A DNA stretch of 64,000 bases from Dioscorea cayenensis subsp. rotundata (taxonomy: Eukaryota > Streptophyta > Magnoliopsida > Dioscoreales > Dioscoreaceae). A program made the translations under genes and the position numbers. The notes below the pieces were generated by a model. The model did no database searches and had not been told where the DNA came from. It saw only the letters and a program-made list of their open reading frames with translations. Shown in pieces: positions 44,831-59,900 of this stretch. Location: positions 496,001 through 560,000 of the forward strand of contig NC_052482.1 in the NCBI RefSeq assembly GCF_009730915.1, in the 5' to 3' direction. Position 1 is the stretch's first letter. Every line of letters begins with the position of its first letter.

Positions 44831-45639
44831 CCGCTGAAATCAATTTTTGAGATTTATTTATTTATTTATTATTTTTTTAAAAAAATCGACTTTTTGAAAA
44901 AAATACACATGCAACAACTTTTTAGATAAATAAGCCTTGAGACATTAATAGAATCTGTTAAATGGGGAATACTGCATACCAGTTCAAGCAATCCATGCTA
45001 CAAAAGAAAGAATGGCAAGAAAACTAACAGCTAACATGGAATTATTACATAAACAAGAAAAACATAAATTTTGTGAGATAATAATAATTCAGCTCCTAAT
45101 GATAAATTATAATATGGGAAATTAGACAAATAACAACTATTTCACTTGTACATGGCCTGGAAGGGATAAAACAGCTTAAATGTTAAAACATGAAAAACAT
45201 TTGCATCAAAAACTGTCTATATATATAGAATGAAATACAAGTCCTGGGGGTTATTTGTGATAAAAAGAAAAAGTCTTGCTCTGTGTTTTTCCACAGATTT
45301 AAGCTAAAAACTAGCAACACAAAATTTTTGAAATTAAAAAATAGCAGCAGAAGTGGTGCTCATGTCATTGCACACATAAAAATATGGAGAATCATACTGG
45401 ATTGTTTAACATATAACTGTAGATACCACTTCTTAAGCTAATTGTGGGCCAACCCACTCTTAAAGAAGATCATACTTTTGCTTGTTGGTCATGCATTGCT
45501 GAGACTGGCACAGGTCTGAGCTGATAAACATTGACATTTTCAGTCCGGGTGCCGGCCATATAACCCTTTCCGCCGAACAGTCAGTATTGTTAGCGCTGAC
45601 TCTCCCACAGATAAATACAGCAGGTAAGACGATGCGGCG
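44831..45639. other. Spacer between OEP16-2 and PP4R3, including the PP4R3 3'UTR
   Basis: OEP16-2 upstream region on one side and the presumed PP4R3 3'UTR on the other. No gene seen. Confidence 0.5.
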
Positions 45640-48600
45640 TTATCTCACAGAATACGGCTCTGAACTAGCACCGTTCACAACCATATCAGGTGAAGAATTG
45701 TTCATTGGTGCTGCCAATGGACAATCATCACTACTTGATTGTCTCATATCTGCAGCTTCAGGTTGACTTTCATGACAATTTTGTGAACTTGGGCTTTCTT
45801 CATCGTCACCTCTGTTCTCGTGTAAACGGTCGTCGTTTTCTGTGGTTAGAGTTGCATCACACAACTGAGTATTATTTGGAAAATCAATGTCAGTGCAAAG
45901 GGAGCCAGCAGGAGGGGAAACATTATTGCTGTCACTAAAATTCTGGTCCAGTCTACGTTTCTTGCCAATCTCAAAATCCTTGTCTTCGCAATCAGCCTTG
46001 GAAGTTAATTTACGTTTTGACTTCGTAGATTCTCTGTCATCTCCTCCAGATGCTTCAGGCTTTCTAGGAGGAGGGTTGTAATCATCATCCTCGTCATCAT
46101 CATCTTCGTAGTCCACAAGACCACCAGATGCAGGCCTACATCAATGTACAGTAAAAAAAAGTTATATGCACAATAAACGCAAAAGAATATTCCCCACAAA
46201 TGAAAGAGAGAAGGGGAAAAGAAATTGCTAATGCACAAGACTAGCCTCTTAATCAGCTTATGATTCTCAAAAGTCCAAAAGACGCTCTTGTGGGAGATAA
46301 CTAACTACATTTCAAGTAACCACAGGGTCTAATCATGGTGCATCTAAACAGAAATGTGGGCTCATACGGAAATACCTTAAAGACGAATAGTTAGCCTTAT
46401 TTCCATTGGGCAAACTAGTACGGGTGCGTTGGTCCCATGTGCGAGATGAATGAGCAGTAGTTGAATCTTCTTCATCACTGTACAAAATGAACAGATATCA
46501 GATGTAGAAAAGAGAGAAAACTTGACAAAATGCAGCAGATCAAACAAACCTGTCCTCATTGAAGTAATCTTCTTCTTCCTTTTCAAGAGCCCGTTCATCA
46601 ATCCTTTTTCTGGGGTCTGTTACATTTGGACCGTTCTTGATGTCACAACTCTCAAGGGTCTGTCAATTAAATATGAACCAGGAAGTCAGCCACAGATCAA
46701 TTGTAATAGCTAGAAAAAATTTTAACTTCTAATGAAACGAAACTAAATTTGTTGGCAAATTTTGCAAAAACTTGAAAAGAAAGATTAAATAACTTAAGAC
46801 TCCACCTGCTCATATTTAACTCTAAGTCCTTGAATAGACCCTAAATGCTCAAACCTCATGAGTTGAACCCAGAAAGTGTCAACTACATACAGGATGAGGA
46901 TCTTGATGTTTTCCTGCGAAATAAAATAGAGGCTGAGAGCACAAGGTCCAATATAATATCCACAAAGTACTAAACAAAGAACCAAGAGATTGAGAAGAAT
47001 ACCTTGCGAATGTACTCAAGAAGCTCTAGAACACCTGAATGCAGCATATTATATCGACTGCCATTCCCAATAAAACTGTCTATAATTGGTTTCAGAAGGT
47101 TGTTTTTGACAATATGACGAAATAGATGATCATCCTGACAGAAGCTCATTTTAACATAATCTGTTGCAGCAGTGTATAACACTAAACCCAAACATGGAAA
47201 ATATCTGCTTGAACAGTTAATGGATACAAGCTACTCAAGTTAAATAATACACTACAGAATGATCTTATGTATTCCAGAATTATCACCTCTGACAACATTC
47301 ACATCAAATCAACACATGAGAAATTAGTAGAGAAAGTTCAGTTGATAGGGAAAAACAAGGGCCATGAAAAGCCCAAGGCCAACTAGTTCCAGACCACAAA
47401 CATTAGTATTTAAAGCTATGATAATGAACAGGCCAAGGCCAAAAAGATTTAATTGGCCAAAATGTCCATGGTGCCTAGGAGAATCGTCAGAAGTACTCCG
47501 AAAAAACCTAAATAGAAGCCATATCGATGATGTGGAATCATAAATGACTCAATCTCTGGTGCAGATTATTGGCCACCTAGATTTGGAAAATATTACGACA
47601 GGGCATAGAGACTGACAAGCCATCTACATTTAGTACTATAAAAACTATAATGAAGAATTTAAATCTCAACAACTATGTTGAACAGCCACCCCAAAAATTT
47701 TAACCTGAGTTGATTTGGGCATGTTACATTTACAAGGTTGGCTGAGTTGACTTCAATTCCCAAGTTGGCCAGCCTAGTTGTGAACAACCCAGGCATTACT
47801 TTTTAGGCTTTCTCAAGCAAAGATGATTATCATACTAGTTGAACTGTGTACAAAAGGAAGAAGTCAATTATGAATTTTTTTTCTTCAGAAATATGTATGC
47901 CAATACATGGAGTAACACAACAAACTCACATTACGGGAGACAATGGCTCGCATAAATCGAATGGCTGCCACTACGAGAAACTTCTCTCTTCTACGTGTCA
48001 GGAGCAACACTTTCTCTATAACATTATTCATAAGAAAGTTGCACCTAAAAGATGAAATAAGAACATGTTACAGAAGGGTAAAATATCTAAAAGAAGAGCA
48101 AAGTTCAACCAGTTAATCCAACCACAACTTACTTTATTCTGTAAGGGTGGTGAAGCACACAAAAGCACAGCAGTTCACAGATGTTCAATAAAATTTCAGG
48201 CTTTGTAACACCACGAGCGTTTAGTCTTCTACTAGAAGAGACTGATTTGGAGCTTTTGTGTGAAATACTTGTTGAGGGACAGGATGATGTTATGACATCT
48301 ATTAACTGATCCAGATGTTTTTCATAGAATATATCTATGATGGTATCCCTCTGAAACGACTATTCATCACCATATGTAACCAGTTAGGTAAATTTAAAAG
48401 AACTAAAAAAGTAAAATAGCTCTGCAGTGATCAATTAAATGATAATGCACAAATTTGAACAGTCAGATGGGTAATGATTCCTCATTGTTAAATATTTGAA
48501 ACGTTTAAAATGCCAGAAAGGCAACATGCTCTAAGCTAAATATTAGTGCATACCCAATACTTGTGTATTAAAAGTCAGAGATAAGATTCCAGTAAACAGA

Positions 48601-51600
48601 GTGCTGGAAATCAGGAATTTCTTATAAAAAAAAATGATCTAACAGATTATTTAAAAAATATTCTCAAATAAATAACATGAGAATTGCACCCTCTGGAAAT
48701 AGCCCCAAAAAAACACATCAAATAAGATATTGGTAACCAAAACTCCCTGATCTTCATAGGCATTTGCCTTTTGGAGAATTTCTTCCATTTATTATTCCTC
48801 CCTCTATAATGTATAGATTGAGTGGATGGGTTATTTTTGGACAAACATCAAAGAAGGGTTAGACAAATAAATGCACAAAACCTAGCAACAAGTGCTATAT
48901 AACCAAGAGCCATAAATCATAAAATCCACATCTTGGAGGGTTGATTAAATAAGGACTAAGTACAGCTTCTGAAAATAAAAAAAAACTGAATAATCAAAAC
49001 CACCTGTGATCCGGACAACGTGTGGGAGTCCAACAAAATCCGTACAATTTCAAGAAATTGACAATGCATATCCTCACCAAAGTCTGTGACTAAACCTTTA
49101 ACCTGGGGGCAAACATGGAAAAACACACACCACATAAAAATTCCATGCTCAAAGAACAATGCCTGATACACATAAAAAACAAATGCACAGACCTCCAAGT
49201 ACCAAGTCAAACATTGCATAAATATCCTGAAGATAACCATACTAATAATACCAACAGTTAAAAACATGCAATATTTGAAGCCCATTTTGCCAGGTATTTA
49301 TAAAGAAAACCCCCAAAACAATGATGCAAGAAGATAAACAACAACATGAAACAAGTAATAAACTCAATCCAGATGAGCAAGACTGCTAGGAGAACAGCAA
49401 CAATGTTTAACAGAAACAAAAGTTTCAGTTTTCAGTTCAAAAAACAAAACTGTATTTTAACACCATGAATCATGAAGTCCTTGAACTATGTATAAGTGAT
49501 GCACACAAAGATGATTAAAACAAAAGAAATAAATAACAAAAAAGGAAAATCCACAAGACATCCAGTTCATGCATAACATATAGAATCCAAAGCACATGAG
49601 TAATGCAGGACTGAGACATAAGTCATGTGGCATACCAAAAGTCCAAGAAGCGCATTCCCTTCAGGTTGAATAACATACGACCTCAGAAGGTTAGGATCTT
49701 GGTTGAGGAAAAGTAAAAGGAGATCTGTCCTGTATATTCAATTGACTAACATTAGCTAACAGACCGGTCCTACAAAGGTAATAGCAATAAAACTTACAAT
49801 TAATAAATAGACTAAGCTAAAATAAAAAAGGATGCATATTACCCAATTGACACAAGCTTCCTATCCTGGCTCTGCAACATGCTTGTAATGATGTCAAATA
49901 CACCTTCACTAGCAAGGTCTCTGAAAGCAGAAAATATTGTGAGATTATTAAAACAAGTTTAAAACAAAATGCTAAGAGTAAAAAAAGTTTGAAATGATAA
50001 TGAAACCATCCCAAAGGACCATAACGAAGACATATGAAGCAAAAGAGGCAATTCAAGACTTAGGACACATGACAGCAAATTATATTGCCATATCAATGTT
50101 ATCAAGATATCAATATAAGTCTCCAGCATTTTCTGGTAAGTGCTGGCTATGAGAATTTATGGAAAACCAATAATGGGGTAATAACTACATGTGCATGTAA
50201 CCCACAAAACTCAAAACTTTCACTCCAAATGAAACTATAAAATAAAACAAAATAAATGATGAAAACTAAAATCTTTCATTGGATGAATTAAGACATGAGG
50301 GATTAGGCTTTTCAGCATGTGCAACAGAATGTGATTATGTGGCCCAACCAAGCAAGTTGATTTCATGTAGTAAAAGAAATCATGAAGAATGAGTTCAGGT
50401 CCTTACAAAAAATGCGAAGCACATGATTCAATCTGCTTGCTTAACTGTATCTGAATTCCAGGATCCATATACATATATAATTATTACAGGGAAATTTCCC
50501 CTGATACTTGCAACCCAACAACACTGGTGTATATTGAGCTTCTCAACCAAGAAATGAACATATCTGGATGAGGAAATGCAGGCGCCATCTCAACATTTGG
50601 TTTATTAAGGATGATTAGTGTCGGTTCTCTTATGGTCGTGAAGGGAAGGAATGTTATGTCAGTTATGATAAAATAATGAAGCCGTATGGAAATGAAGGTT
50701 AACATGATTATGAAAATTACAAAATTGTGACAGCTCCAAAACCAAGAATTGAATTGGCATTCACTTGTCCTAAATACAGTATACCAAAGGGGAAAAAATT
50801 ATAAAAGAAACATAGTTTATATATAGGGAAAGGAGTAGATGAATACGGTACCGAAATAGCCGCATCTGCTGTCCAAGTGCCAAACTCTTGCTTAAAGCAC
50901 AAAATTCATGGAAAAACAACACCTGGGAGAAGAAGATACGAACATAAATACACCACAAGCAAACTAAAGGAAGATATTAAATAAACATCAGAACTTTAAG
51001 TTCACAAATGAATGTGTATACACTCTGCATGCACAGAGAATGGCTAGAGTAGACAAGCTTGAAAGCATTAATTTTGCAGAACACATTGTCAAATGTTTCC
51101 CAGTCAGTTTCTCTAGCTATGAGAGGCTATAATTATTAAAGAAAAATGCAGGCTATGCATCAAACTGCTTCTGATATACCATGGAGAATCAATCATGTTT
51201 ACATTACACAACCAGTAATCACCATTTAATATCAAATTCAACAACAGTAAGCCTAACAAGGCACACAAGTTATTGGAAACTCCAATATAGTCCAATAATA
51301 CTTCAAGAAAGAAAAGATTCATTCAGCACAATCAAATACCTTCCATAAGCTTGATTGTTCACAGAATATTTATTTGAGATACCGGTGACAGAGTTCAAGT
51401 ATGGGTCAAGATACTACCACTTGGCATAAGTAACTAGATGCACGACACTTGCTTAAACTTGCAGTCAAGCTTGGATGGATAGGTCAACAATACGTTGAAC
51501 AGCTTGTTAGGCTACAGTAACCATAACCGCCACAGAGATAAAAAAAATAGACTAAAAGATGTTTTATGGCAACTAGCATCAGCTAAGTTCACAGGCTGAA

Positions 51601-53942
51601 GATAAGCCGGACACTGTGGAAACTCATGCAAAAAAAATGAAAAACTGTAGCAAAAGTTCTGCGGAAAATCAAATGAGCTAGCTGCCCAAAATCGAGCATG
51701 CTAGGAAAGAATCAATTAAAAACATCAAAAACTTTTATTGAATTTAACGAGGCTGGTGTCTAACACAAATAGCATATCATGTGCAAGATTTGAAAAACCA
51801 TGGCAAAGGCAACATACAAGGAGGACAAATGCTATACAGGTTTGCTAACAGAAGAAAAGTACAGGGGAAAATAAAGTTACCAAGTTTCTCTTTGATTCAT
51901 CAGATATGGAGGGTGATTTCATCCTTGCAAATAATTCTTGAATAAAGGAAGTATCATCTTTTAGCAACAAAACAACCTATATCAAATACAGTATCACAAG
52001 ATGATGATAACATCAACCCAGATTAATATGTGCGGAAGTAAAACTCTGATCCTTACAGTAGCATTATTTGCTTGAATGATGGCACTGAGACTTGCAATAG
52101 TTGCCTCATCCAATACTCTTGGCAAAATAACATCCTGACAAATCAGAAAGAACCCATGACATAAGCATAAAGAAAATGATCATGGTCCAAATATTCATGA
52201 AGGTAAGCCTTCTCACCTTTATATACCCAATTCGATAGGTTTGATGAATCTTTGACAATACCAAAGGATCTTTAATAGGGATAGCCTGCAAGCAAATTCG
52301 GTTCTTCAGGTACCAAATATAGAGTAAATATAGATTTACACGTATCCAGGAAACAAAATTACCTCCTTGAAAATCGCATGCTCCTTTAAGAAAGACCGAT
52401 GATTTTGCACTTGAGGGATGTCGGGGTCATCTGTATAACCAAGGCGGGAGAAGTAGAGTAACTAATCAGCATGATACACTAAAAGATTACTAAAATGACA
52501 CCACACAATCTGCCCCACAAAATCCTGGAAGGCTGGAAGTGCAAAATGTAAGTCTACTTTGAACCAACACATTCCTGGCATGGCAGATAAGGCAAATCGT
52601 AAACTCACAAGAAGTGTCTTCCTTGTAAGATCACAAAATATGATCAGGCAACACTGACATAAAGTTTCCGAGTCAAAACTTAAGATTCTGAAGTTGTATA
52701 CAAGATACACTAGGGTGGCTTCCTACACACTCTAGCATAATGGTGCTAAAAAGGCCATCAAATAGTCATAAAGGCTAGCAGAAACTACTCTATTAGAATC
52801 CAGTCACTGTTATTGCATCAACTAAAAGCAGCACCATCTCTCTAATGATGCCAATTGTAAACCAACATTTATGACTACAGCTGCAAAAATAGAGAAACAT
52901 CACTTCTAAATATCTCTAACTAACAGTACATTAAATATTACAGAAGAGATGCACATCTTGTGGACATTTGAACCTCAACTGTTCTCAAGAGAAACATCTA
53001 TGCTGAATTCTAAATCAAAATTATTTCCAGTTTCTAATAGTGGTGCCTATTTTCCCATTGAAGAAGTCTATCTTGAAACATGCACAAATTATATTGTCAT
53101 AAATGCAGTCAATATTTATGCTCACAAAAAAATTTAGCACATGCATGGATATAAAACCATCATATTGCAATAAATAAAATAAAATCACTCTCAGGGAAAA
53201 GAAAAATATATAATAAAATAAAACAATCTCATCCTCCACATTGTTCGATTTAATGAAGGCCATGTATTACAGAAAGCTGGCTATTATATCATAAACTTCA
53301 TCAAGGTCAAAAGCATGAGCTTCCAAAACATATATTTTTGGAAATAATTTACCTTGAAATCACAGTATAGAAGACCACTGTCACATTTTTTAACAAACTT
53401 TACCATTCTTCAAAGGTAACCACAGAAGTGACTGGATTAAGAAAATAGTGAAGAAGTGATACCAATGCATATCTTCAATAAGGATGAATCAGAATTAATC
53501 TAATTACAAAAAGCAAAAGGCAGCATCTGGCCTGGTTTAACAATCAGAAGAATTATTTGCACATCTTAATACATCTCCACTAAAACTTTAGGCAATAGTG
53601 ACGAAATAAAGCAAACAGAGAAACACATACATTTCAAAGAGAACCAAGTAAATATCCAAGGCTCGCTCATGTCAAATTCTATCAACAACCATGTTGGCTG
53701 TTGAGAAGAACTGCAAGTGAGAAAAAGCAGCACGTCAAAGAACATTGACAAATAGAGCAAAAAATAACCAAAAGCCTATAAAATAACAAGGGCACTTACT
53801 TATTGCCTTCACCAATCTAAATATCATGTGTAGGCCATCCATATTTTCTGAGTCCTCACACATCCTAAATAAATCAACTAGCTTGGGGAAAAATTCTAGC
53901 TGTATGACAGAAAAATGTCAATTAAAGGTGTAAAATCTTGAA

Positions 53943-53982
<40 letters not shown>

Positions 53983-56900
53983 AAAAGAAAAAGAATATGA
54001 AACATATAAAGCATGGTGAAAGAAAAAAAAAAAGAAAAGAAATTGTTTCCTTTATTTTGCTTGTTCTTCTTATTATCTTCACACAAAGAAACAAAAGAAA
54101 ACAATTCTTCTTCTGATTTTGGAAAAAGACTTCAAGAAACACTAAATCACATCAATTCGCCCAACTGACAATCACCGCGTAAGTTTAAATATGAAAAAAA
54201 ATCAGCACAGGTGATACAGTGCACCGCACATGGACGTATACCTAACTGGTAAAAATTTATCTATGTTCTTGTGGCACCACATTTGAATCACATATTAGCA
54301 GCATGACCCTACAATATCTATCGACTTTCCTCCAACCAAATTCCAAACTAGCCACGAGGGCTTCCATTTAATTTTTCCTTTCATTTTCACTTTTAAGTTT
54401 ACATTTTTTAAAACCACCATATCAATTTTTTTATCCTTTTGAATTTCACAAAATCTTTTTTATCTGACTTATTTTTTCAAATCATAAATCTTTCATTACT
54501 ATATGATTTTCTTAAGCATTAGTTAACTTTTGCGAATTTTCATTATAAAAATTGTATTTTATTTTAATTTAAATGTTTTTTAAAACTTCATAGTATTATT
54601 TATCTAAAAACAACTTATTTACTATGGGCTTGTTTGGATGAGCTTTTGGAAAACTCAGAAGTGTTTTTTTATAAGTTAAGCACTTGGAGTTCGAAAAAAA
54701 GTTATTTATGTGGCTTTTATAGCGAGAAAGCGTAAAAAATTTGAAAAAGCGACTTTTTGGGAAGCTAGTCATGAGCGACACGAAAAAAGCTGTTTTTAAC
54801 AGTTTACGCTGAAAACAACAAACACAAAATAAAGTGCTTAGCTGCTGCAGGCAGCTTTTTGGAAACTATGACTTCCTACTCAAAACTTAAAAGTCTTTTC
54901 GATAAGCCAACCCAAACGAGGCCTATAATGTTCACTAGTCTCGACCAATATGGCGACGTGTTTCAAAGTGTCTCGCATGATGTGTCCATGTATATATATG
55001 TTGGGCCATATCAACTAAGTTGAAGTGTTTGAAGACTCTCATGTACTCAGAAGTTACAACCGTATTATTAAGCCTAATGCAGCAGAACACACAGATGTAA
55101 TCAGGTTAGTAGTTATTTTAGGAGTTATTCAGGCCCAACCATACACAACAAAATAGGCCATTTAGGACAAATAAAAATAAAAAATAAATAACATAGTTCA
55201 TTACATATCATAATGAACTACAACAATAAAGTTTTATAAAGACACATCATAGCACAGAACTTCCAATTTAGACTGTTGGTTTTGGCTTTTTCAACATTCA
55301 TCCAACAAGAAATAAGTTCCACATTGTTGTGGGTTAGCAAGAGTATTAACCCCACACATTCCTTATCAATGGAGCACATGATCAAAAGGTACTACTGTCA
55401 TAAGACTCATAACTGATGGAATTCTGTAACTCTTGAAGGCTGATATATTAGAATGAAAGTAACAAAAAATTGTTGGCCAGGTCATGGCTCAGTGTGTAGA
55501 ATCTCAGCGTCATAAATGTAATTGTGGATATACAAAAATTATGAGTAACTGCTAAAAAGAGGGCTGAGGCATGCTAAATGTCATGATTCACCAACATCAT
55601 TTAAGATAACATATCCAACCACAGTGAATACCCCAAGAAAAAACATTGTCTAAAATTTATAAAATATATACGTTTTCAGCAGTCTTTTTTGGTTTTTTTT
55701 TTCCAATTTTAATGTTATCCTCAGTTTGCTTATCCATACACATAGCATTTCAAAAGACTGTCACAGTAAACTGTCTGAAAAAAGTATAGTTCCAAGTTCA
55801 TTGGTAATGCTCACAATTGAACTGAAAGTACACCAGTTGTAGGCAAGTTGGCAACAAAAAAAATCATACTAGAAGAAATAAGGGAATAACCTTAAGTGTG
55901 TTTCATACAATACACGGAAAATGAAAAACAATCTACATGCACAGGCAAAATTAGGCAAAAACTTACATCTTGCAATATTAGGTCAGCCACACGCAATGGA
56001 TCTGTGACCCCACATTCAAGAAGAGTCTGCAAAGAAGTTTGATTTTTTTTAAGTACACATGTCTTTAAAAAAAAAGAAAGCATGAGATGGAAATTAATAA
56101 AATAGCAACCTAAATGGAAAAAACATATATAAATAATAACAGATTACATGAACAGTGGTTTCTAACTTAGAAATATCCTGGCAATTAGACCTGGCTCCAT
56201 GGATTATATGTTTTAAACAACTTCTCTAATCTACAAAGCAACAAATAATAAAAATAAAAATGTCGGACTTTATTAAGGGTTTTAAAATAAAAGAAAAAAA
56301 ATAAAGGCACCAAAAAATGCAGATCCAGAAAGCAATAAACCAATAAAAGCACTCATTTGGATGCCACCAAGGCAACCAAAATATAAAAAAAAAAATATAG
56401 ATTAACTGCCAAACAGCTGATTTCTACAAAAAAAATTCATTAAGGAAACAGAAAAACAAATTCATGTAAAAACAGTAGGTTAAAACATAATAAAATGGAA
56501 ATCAAACAAAATCACTACAAGGATCTAAAGGAGACTTTCTATGATTGAAACAAAACAATTATACATGATGCCCCCAACTGAACTAGAAATATGGATCTGT
56601 TACCTTTCTTGGACAACCAAAATTTATAAAACATTATTAAAAAAAAATCATTGCCCCAAAAATGAACTAACAGAGACTTTATATATAAAGTGATGCAGGA
56701 AGGCTAGGCAATCACACCTCAAAATAGGACATTAAGCTAAAAAAAACATGAGAATAATTCACTGATTCCTTTCCTACAAATACTCATCTCACTTACAGAA
56801 ATATTAGAACTTACTTACGCAAGAGTTTGACCGTAAATGGGAAAAAGACTTATTTAAACCAAAACTTATCTAGATTTTTAGACTTATTGATAACTCAATT

Positions 56901-59900
56901 TACAACAAAATTCAAAATAAATCCACCAAATCTGGCACACTTACGCAGACAAAAAATAAAAATAAAAATACCAAACTACCCCTAGCACGAAAACACATTA
57001 TTCTAATGCTTAGACAACTTCTAAACCTAAAACATGTCAATTGATAATGGAAGTAAATGTTATGCATCAAAAAGAATGATTGACATCAGCATATTATGGC
57101 CCGCCATAATTACTACGTCCATCCTATTAGATAATGAGTATTTTCTAGATGACCCACTACTTAGTCTGAGAGATTTCATTTGATTTTATATCTTTTTTCT
57201 TCCATAGTAGTCTAATCATATGCTAGTTACACCTAAGTGGAAATTGGATTCATCATTTTCTCATGCAGTTAGATATGCAGCAAAAACTTAAGATGAAATC
57301 ATGACTCATCATTAATAATATTATGTTTCTGCAGGACATAATAACAAGAGAAGTCTACTTATGATAGTATACTGATTTTCTCAGATGGTTTGTAGGCATT
57401 ACCACAAATATTTCCATGTCCTAAACAAGCTGACACAATTAGGCATAAAACACTATAATACAAAACCCAAACCCCCATAACTATATATTGTGTTCAAGTC
57501 CTAATGGGCCATGCTACGATTTGTCACCCACCCAACAGAAGATCTGGAATCAGTTAGAACATCACTCCAACTGAATTTACCTCTAAAATGTTCATTACCA
57601 AATAAAACAAGTGTATTATCTTTTACATGTTTTAGCAATTGAGAAATGACATGCTACAAGAATATAGGGCCTGGTGAATCAACAATAATACAATCATGAA
57701 GCTCTAGAGCAAAAGACAAATTTGAATTTAAGGACAAACAACTGAATGATTAAAAAAACTAAATAAAGAATGAAAATGTAACAACTAATTAAAGAACTGA
57801 TTTGGTACAATTAAAGAACTGATTTGCTTGTATGAGCAAAAATCATACAAGCTAGATATAGCATGAAAAATGCTGATTTACGAATTATATAAATTGTCAG
57901 CACCTTCAAAATTAAAGGAAGAGTTGATAGTTCTACAGATGGTAGCTCTTGCAGTTCACTGTTAACAGCATGAAATGGTTCATCTGCAAATGGAACATGA
58001 TTGGTCATTCACTAATTAACCATTATCTGAAAACAATAACCCATGTTAATGCACAAACAACACAATTTATATGAAGGAAGAAAATGAAATTGAATAACAA
58101 ATCATCCCCAATCTATGTGTTCAACTAAATTACAATACATCAAAAAAATCTTGACTACTCTCAACCATTCTATGGCAGGTTGCACACCAAAAAGGGAGGA
58201 TCACAAATTCTGAGAATTTAGACATGATGACACGAATCAAACTAGGAGCATTAAAGGCAAAGGGGGTATTTGGTTGTGGGGTATGTTGGGACAAGCTAGT
58301 TTATCACAACATCCTCTGACCTCCCCAACCACACACCTCCTTCAAAATAACTTGGAATACTCTTAATTTCTTCTCCAAAATTTTAAAAATAAATGAATCT
58401 AACCATTAAACCAATATTTAAAAATAATTACCAATTAATCAACATCAATAATAAATGTCAGAAATATTATATTAATCACAAAGCATTTTCTTTTGTTAGT
58501 CTTTCTTTAGATACAGTCCACTGAACTTAAGACAAAAATTCCTCTCAAAATTAAACACAAATTTTCAAAACCAAAACGAATTTAGTCCACTTGTAGTAAG
58601 TAACAAACATGAACCAATGACTGTACACCAATATAAGCTCAAAGCCAAACTTCTAAAACCTGGTCAGAACAACATGGCAACAAGATCTTCTAAACAGAGC
58701 AACTCAGCTCAAAATTAGATGCTAGTAGACATGTATCAGACATAATATCGTATTAAGCTGATAAGGTGGCCGATATGGAATATGCAAGTTTCAAATCAAT
58801 ATATCTGCCAACATATAGATAAAATAAAAGAACACAAAGGGAAATACCATAACCACTGCACAAAGGAAGTACAAAGTTCATACATGGATAAAAACACCCA
58901 AATTTTGCATGCAGCGGTTTTCATTCAACTCAGATAAGCCCGGCATAACATTTACAATCTAGCCTACAATAACATAGCGAATAATAAAAAAACACGCCAA
59001 GCCCTGCTTAGAACTAGGTGACAAGATAATTCAAATAACATTTCAAGTCTTGGAGAAGTGAAATATCCACAATATGCTGCCCCAAGAGTGATAAAATCTC
59101 AAAATTATTTCTCCACAGGGAGCAAAGGAAAAATCTTCTTCTTGTCATGAATTGTTTAATTTCCCCAAAGGAAGCAATAGCAACTCTTGTCATGAATTGT
59201 TATGTGTAATACAAATAACAATTGTTCTTCAACCAAATCCCATCAAATATGTCTTTCAAATTTCTGAATTTTTTCCCCTATCCCAAAAAAATCAAGCCAT
59301 CAAGAAAATATGAGGCAAAGCATAAAACAGAAGCATAATCTCTACTAGATCTCATCAAACATTAAGAAAGAAGTTATTACTTATTTTTCTCTAATTAATT
59401 TTTAGATTTCATTGTTTTAAATCATTAACTATGGATGCATGTCTCTTGTATGTAAATGGTATCATTTTCCAATTTGAACTACAAATAGTAGCCCCCAGCC
59501 ACCCCTGCCTGACCCTGTGGCAACAAGTTCCTCTAAGTGATCACGTCCACTCTAAAAGGAAAATGCTTTCACATTGAGGTGTGTGCTCTAATTCAGCGAT
59601 GATAGTATTAAATCAACTATACCTTCTCCAGACAAATGAAACATAAGATAAAGCAAAAACAGATAAGAACACCTATAGTTACCATTTGAATGTGAGCGAC
59701 CAACAGAGTCAAAAGTTTCCATTGTTGGACGAGGGCCAACCTCAAGATCTACAAGGATTTAACTTGTGAGAAAAATTTACATAACAAAAACAACAAATGA
59801 TTTATTATAAATACTTAGAACATACAAATACTTACTACTAAGAGTATTAAAATGCAAATTTCTCTGCACCCCACAGATATGATCCCTACAGCAAAATATA

